Shown one piece after another: positions 32,031 to 36,336 of a stretch of 36,336 nucleotides of DNA. This DNA comes from Candidatus Nanohaloarchaea archaeon. Lineage in GTDB: Archaea; EX4484-52; GLR71. The translations under genes and the position numbers were made by a program. Position 1 is the stretch's first letter. Each line of letters opens with the position of its first letter. The stretch is from the NCBI GenBank assembly GCA_030671745.1, contig DAOVHT010000001.1, forward strand, positions 1-36,336, in the 5' to 3' direction. Under the pieces are notes generated by a model. The model was given only the letters and a program-made list of their open reading frames with translations, searched no databases and was not told the DNA's origin.

Positions 32031-35000
32031 GGATAATATCTAAAACAAGAACAAAAGGCGTTTCAGGAATCGAGATGCTTATTCCCATTTTCTTGTTGAT
32101 GTTCTCATTGCTTGTAATATTTGCAGGTATTGAATGGGGTGTCAATACACTGGTGCTGATGGATGAAGAGAAGCAGGTCACCCAGATGGATACCGAACTC
32201 TTGAGCGTCACCGACCTTTACATAACTCCATCATTGAAATACGCAATGCAAGAAGTCACAAGAGATCTAGCGCTGCATGGTGGGTTGTCTTCCGAGATAT
32301 TGGATAATCACAAATTATTTGTTGATGCTATGATGTCTGATTCAGCCAAAGATAATCTAAAGGATGATATAGTTTCAGATTTCAACAACGGTGATCTTGA
32401 TTTCCCATCAATCACCAACCCACCGATGAAAGTTGAAGGGAACATTCTTTACTGGTCATATTATGATAAGATAAGTAAAAAGAATCAAGAGACAATACCT
32501 TACGAGTATGATTTTATAGGTTCAATAAACCCATATAACTTATGCGGTACTTGTAGCCTTGAATGGTCTCCACCCTATACCTATTTGATAACTGATATCA
32601 AGGGAACTGTAAACAGATATGATGTAGATAACGGGAATTATATCCTTTCTGAACAGTACACAGGACCCACAATAATTTCTGGAGATACGCTGATAAAGCT
32701 TAATATGTCCAAAAGTACAGAGTCTGCTAAAGTTGAAGGAGTATATAATATCCGTTCCTATTTTGAACCGTTATTCCCGAGCGTATCATATCCTGGTGAC
32801 GCACTTGCACAAAGGACAGTATTCCCACGGTTTACAGATGTCATGCTGAGCGACAGGTTGAACAGTTACAGGTCAGATTACGGAGATTCAAAGACAGACA
32901 TAGGATCCACATTATCTCTCGGCACCTGGAACGCATTCTTTGTACCTGTACTGATGGAATTGGATAAGACTCTCGCATTCTATGGTGGCAACCGTCTTGT
33001 TGAGAGCACATCTTCAATTGAGATGGAAAATGATGACCCCGTAAAATCAGAATTAGACAATAGATATTGGAGATTATATGATATTGCAACATTATTTATG
33101 GATAATGTCACAGATGATGATTTCTTGGACGACCCATTGACGATGAATGCATATTATTCAGAAGAATATAATGGTTATGAAATATTTCGTGATAAAAGTC
33201 CAAAGACCTGTAGTGATGAATGGAGCATTTCTTGTGATGGTACCACAAATAATATCTTGACTACTCCGTCATGCACGTCATCAACATCAAGCACAGATGA
33301 ATTATATATCAAAGAATTGACAATAGATTCGCATGAATATGAGTTAAATGAGATAATAAATGTGGAACTTTTTGTTGAATGCATTTATAATGAATATTTC
33401 AATTGGACAATTGCTTATTATGATGGTGGCATTGGTTGGGGTTATAATAAGACCGGTACTGAAAAATGTCCATCTAATTATGGTGGCAGTATAAATATTT
33501 CAGAACAATTGGCTATGGAATCTACATATAGTGGTATTCATCTGATAAGAGCAAGTGTTGGAAATGATTCCACTGATATCTTGGGTAGTACTTGCATGTC
33601 TGCAGACAATGATGATGTTACTTTTACGACATTGGGTACTTCGAGTTATATGTATGCGGAGTCTGTTAATGATACCTGTTTTGATGGCGATAAGAATTGC
33701 ATTTTCCAAAAAGCGTGTAATGATAAATATCAAGGGACTCCTCCACAATTAACACCTAAAGATCCGTCTGACAAATTCACGACATTAGAAGCAAAAGATG
33801 GCAGCTATGAAAGTATACCAATCATTTTTGATGTTGAAGATAATTTCAATTACAATTATTATCAAAAATTTAAAGATGTTGGTCTTGTTCCATTCATATA
33901 TGACGAAATGTCAAAAGAAAAGCTTGCAAAGAATATATCCGCTGCTGATGAGGTCTCTCTTACTTTCAATTATGGTTCTGATACAACAATTGCCTGCAGT
34001 GAACGTGAGGATGTAATAGAAAAGATTACAGTATTTATGATTTATAATCCTACTTTGGTACCTGCTATAACTCTTGATACTTTTGCAATTAATCCTCTAA
34101 AACTAACTGCTGATACTTCTCGGGTCGAAATCGGTTCAATAAATCCAGAATTAGGTAGCACAGACAGTTCTGACTTTTACAAGAAACAGAAAATAATTCT
34201 GAATAAGGCGTTGATTGCAGAAGTAATAAATAAGACAGGTAATATCAAGTTTACAATTCAGGCAGATACGGTTGCAGATGGTGAAAACATACCTGCACAG
34301 ATGTATACCGACAGAAATTCAAGGATTTATGCATACGATATCTTGATGAATGGTGCATACCCATCAATGACAATTGACATAAATCCCGATTATATGACAG
34401 ATAGCCTTGAACCATCTATGAATTATGGTTTCAAGAACGCAAAAGGAATAGCGGTTGACAAAGATGGCAACATATATGTCATAAATTCAGATGACCACAG
34501 GTTGTATCGATACAATAGTTTCGGAACCTTCAGTGGCTGGATGGACCTTCTTGACTTAGATCCACGAGGTGTGGATATAGACACAAGCAATGGCAACATC
34601 TACATAAGTTATCATGATGGAAGAAACATAACAAGGTACGACAATTTCTTCGATTCGCGCGATTTGGCACAGAATGCAGGCATACCACCAACACCGTTCC
34701 AGATGTGTGGCCGTTTCGTCAGTGCAAATCCTACAGATGTTGCATATTACAAAGGTACTGTCTTCACGATTTTTGAAGATGATAAATTGGATTACTGCAA
34801 ATCTTCAAGTGACAGCTGGTATGTGGGTTCATTACCTGATGTCGCAGGAACAGACAAGATAATGGCAATATCTGTCGATCAGGCAGAGGACCGTCTTTAT
34901 GCAAAAATAATTAAACCGAACCCAACCGGGACAGGTTTTGTTTATACATATAATGTATATGGCATGAGTGCTTTTGCAGAGAACCCTATTACATCAAATA

Positions 35001-36336
35001 TTAATCTTATTTCTGAAACTGCGATTCCTATTCCTTTTGAATTAAGATACTTTGACATATACACTCCTCAACAAGGTGGTGATGCCCAGGCATATTTTGT
35101 GCGGACAACCTCTCAAAAATCAGAAGCAATCGCGCTCCTTAACGATTTCAGGTTCAACATAGATTTCGGCGACACTTTTAAGATTGAAGTAGAATCAATG
35201 GGTAATGTAAAAGGATTGACTGATAGAATCGAATATTATGAAGATGGTTGCGGGTCTGTCACAGAAAAAAATAATTGTGAAACTTTATGGGGGACATATG
35301 CTTTAAATGAATATTTCAAAGAGATATCATATTTTAATGCAAGTGATGATGTTGATTGCAATGAACTTAATCAAGGTTTGGGTGTTGTTGACAATGAAAC
35401 GATAAGCAAGATAAAATCATTATTAGGAATTCCACAGACCTCAAATATCTCCTGTACTAAGACTATTGATTCTGCAAATATGGCGAATCCTTTTATTGGT
35501 AGTTATATGGAATCAAAGATACAGGATAAGATAATAGGACCAAGGATAATCAATGAAGTCAGAGGATTAAATGATATCTACAATTCAGAAGGCATATATA
35601 TTGATGTTGATTATGCCATTAATTCTGATTTTGGTACTTCCGGTTGGGATGCAGATGGGTTCTGGAAAGAAGAAGACTCTTTTGTATCTGGATCAGTATC
35701 TACAGGTGTAGCTTGTGGCTGTGCTGGACGTTCAGATGTATGCGGTGATGGTAATGGTGCAAGTACATATATAAAAAAGACAGAGAGTTATTGTGATTAT
35801 AATTATGGTGCAATATACTCTTTGAATGTCACAATCGAAGACCGGAACACAGACATTTGGGATCCTGTTCTACACGATATGACTTCATTGAAATTCAAGT
35901 ACGGCTTTGAATGGTCTGCATTGGATGATGACCAAAATTATACTTATATCGCAGATGAAAGAAATATGGATGCATATTTGGCAGGAGATGAGGCATATTG
36001 TGCACCTAAATACACACCTGATGTCTGCCATACTCAAGATAGTATTGCAAATTATGATCACTATATGAATGATCCTGATGAGTGTCCTGGAAAAGAAAGT
36101 TCAGATGTGACGTACAATGTTCTCAATTGTCAAGATGATGATTATGGATATTGTTATGGTCCATTCCATACTCACTGTCGCAGTTGCGGTTTAGGTTGTA
36201 CAAGTTGCTATTCGCATCGTCATAAATCTTGTTATAATTATGGATGTTCACCAAAATATACTTATGCAACTACTAATTATACTACGTATACTACTTGTTC
36301 TGGCCCACAGATCCCACCAAGACCTCCAACCCCCCC
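32027..36336 (+). CDS. Giant pilin-like surface protein with a propeller-like segment, 3' end missing
   Basis: The frame from the ATG at 32027 stays open for 1436 codons to the end of the window; I checked every line for stop codons. The start MRIISKTRTKG|VSGIEMLIPIFLL is a model class III signal, with a cut after Gly11 and Glu at +5 (Glu16). The rest is outer domain with many N-x-S/T sites. Residues about 805-870 (GIAVDKDGNIYVINSDDHRL, then GVDIDTSNGNIYIS) resemble NHL-type beta-propeller repeats. The end becomes rich in Cys, His and Tyr (HTHCRSCGLGCTSCYSH) and then Pro. It is probably the main adhesin or tip protein of the cluster-2 structure. Confidence 0.85.
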   Translation, partial: MRIISKTRTKGVSGIEMLIPIFLLMFSLLVIFAGIEWGVNTLVLMDEEKQVTQMDTELLSVTDLYITPSLKYAMQEVTRDLALHGGLSSEILDNHKLFVDAMMSDSAKDNLKDDIVSDFNNGDLDFPSITNPPMKVEGNILYWSYYDKISKKNQETIPYEYDFIGSINPYNLCGTCSLEWSPPYTYLITDIKGTVNRYDVDNGNYILSEQYTGPTIISGDTLIKLNMSKSTESAKVEGVYNIRSYFEPLFPSVSYPGDALAQRTVFPRFTDVMLSDRLNSYRSDYGDSKTDIGSTLSLGTWNAFFVPVLMELDKTLAFYGGNRLVESTSSIEMENDDPVKSELDNRYWRLYDIATLFMDNVTDDDFLDDPLTMNAYYSEEYNGYEIFRDKSPKTCSDEWSISCDGTTNNILTTPSCTSSTSSTDELYIKELTIDSHEYELNEIINVELFVECIYNEYFNWTIAYYDGGIGWGYNKTGTEKCPSNYGGSINISEQLAMESTYSGIHLIRASVGNDSTDILGSTCMSADNDDVTFTTLGTSSYMYAESVNDTCFDGDKNCIFQKACNDKYQGTPPQLTPKDPSDKFTTLEAKDGSYESIPIIFDVEDNFNYNYYQKFKDVGLVPFIYDEMSKEKLAKNISAADEVSLTFNYGSDTTIACSEREDVIEKITVFMIYNPTLVPAITLDTFAINPLKLTADTSRVEIGSINPELGSTDSSDFYKKQKIILNKALIAEVINKTGNIKFTIQADTVADGENIPAQMYTDRNSRIYAYDILMNGAYPSMTIDINPDYMTDSLEPSMNYGFKNAKGIAVDKDGNIYVINSDDHRLYRYNSFGTFSGWMDLLDLDPRGVDIDTSNGNIYISYHDGRNITRYDNFFDSRDLAQNAGIPPTPFQMCGRFVSANPTDVAYYKGTVFTIFEDDKLDYCKSSSDSWYVGSLPDVAGTDKIMAISVDQAEDRLYAKIIKPNPTGTGFVYTYNVYGMSAFAENPITSNINLISETAIPIPFELRYFDIYTPQQGGDAQAYFVRTTSQKSEAIALLNDFRFNIDFGDTFKIEVESMGNVKGLTDRIEYYEDGCGSVTEKNNCETLWGTYALNEYFKEISYFNASDDVDCNELNQGLGVVDNETISKIKSLLGIPQTSNISCTKTIDSANMANPFIGSYMESKIQDKIIGPRIINEVRGLNDIYNSEGIYIDVDYAINSDFGTSGWDADGFWKEEDSFVSGSVSTGVACGCAGRSDVCGDGNGASTYIKKTESYCDYNYGAIYSLNVTIEDRNTDIWDPVLHDMTSLKFKYGFEWSALDDDQNYTYIADERNMDAYLAGDEAYCAPKYTPDVCHTQDSIANYDHYMNDPDECPGKESSDVTYNVLNCQDDDYGYCYGPFHTHCRSCGLGCTSCYSHRHKSCYNYGCSPKYTYATTNYTTYTTCSGPQIPPRPPTP

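Noticed and set aside
1..36336. tRNA or rRNA genes.
   Set aside because: I looked for T-loop sequences and cloverleaf ends in the gaps and found none that fold convincingly.

Overview
The window looks like a DPANN-type archaeon (Woesearchaeota/Pacearchaeota-like is my guess). Evidence: AT-rich TATA boxes about 25 bp before many start codons (leaderless transcripts), GGTGAT-type ribosome sites inside operons, T-rich terminators, archaeal-type prolyl- and isoleucyl-tRNA synthetases, and at least sixteen short-leader proteins with pilin-type (class III) signal sequences. The lineage is inferred; no rRNA or other phylogenetic marker was compared.

Layout. 1-2450: 3' part of a secreted subtilisin with two cysteine-rich repeats, a secreted protein of unknown function, the remnant of an XRE-type regulator, and a tiny membrane protein. 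2528-8397: core genes: MFS transporter, HIT hydrolase, a TraB-like protein, and isoleucyl-tRNA synthetase. 8517-14542: first pilin-like cluster, a five-gene minus-strand operon (168, 63, 395, 863 and 214 aa) diverging from three small plus-strand pilins. 14692-21900: an accessory stretch with HicBA, two more small pilins, a DUF4143 ATPase behind a paired operator, two tandem Bro-N/DinD-like paralogs, a proline/threonine-rich membrane protein, a broken RelE toxin with a short antitoxin ORF, and a Fic protein under a palindromic operator. 21953-23431: prolyl-tRNA synthetase. 23528-36336: second pilin-like cluster. It is led by a 1338-aa membrane-anchored subtilisin whose end overlaps the first pilin-like gene, and it ends in an open frame of at least 1436 codons that runs off the window.

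How the genes fit together. The main theme is a cell-surface system. Two operon-like clusters encode small pilins next to much larger proteins that share the pilin-type N-terminus but carry long outer domains. Four of the small pilins, at three separate loci, share the cysteine pattern C-x3-C-x2-C-C followed by a cysteine-rich tail, and a fifth is similar. This suggests a family of disulfide-stabilised pilins. No assembly ATPase, membrane platform or prepilin peptidase is present here, so assembly must depend on genes elsewhere.

The accessory stretch also shows a recombination history. The promoter plus first codons of a pilin gene occur three times, and the copies bracket the relBE-like remnant and the fic gene. 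One intact copy now lies upstream of the antitoxin.
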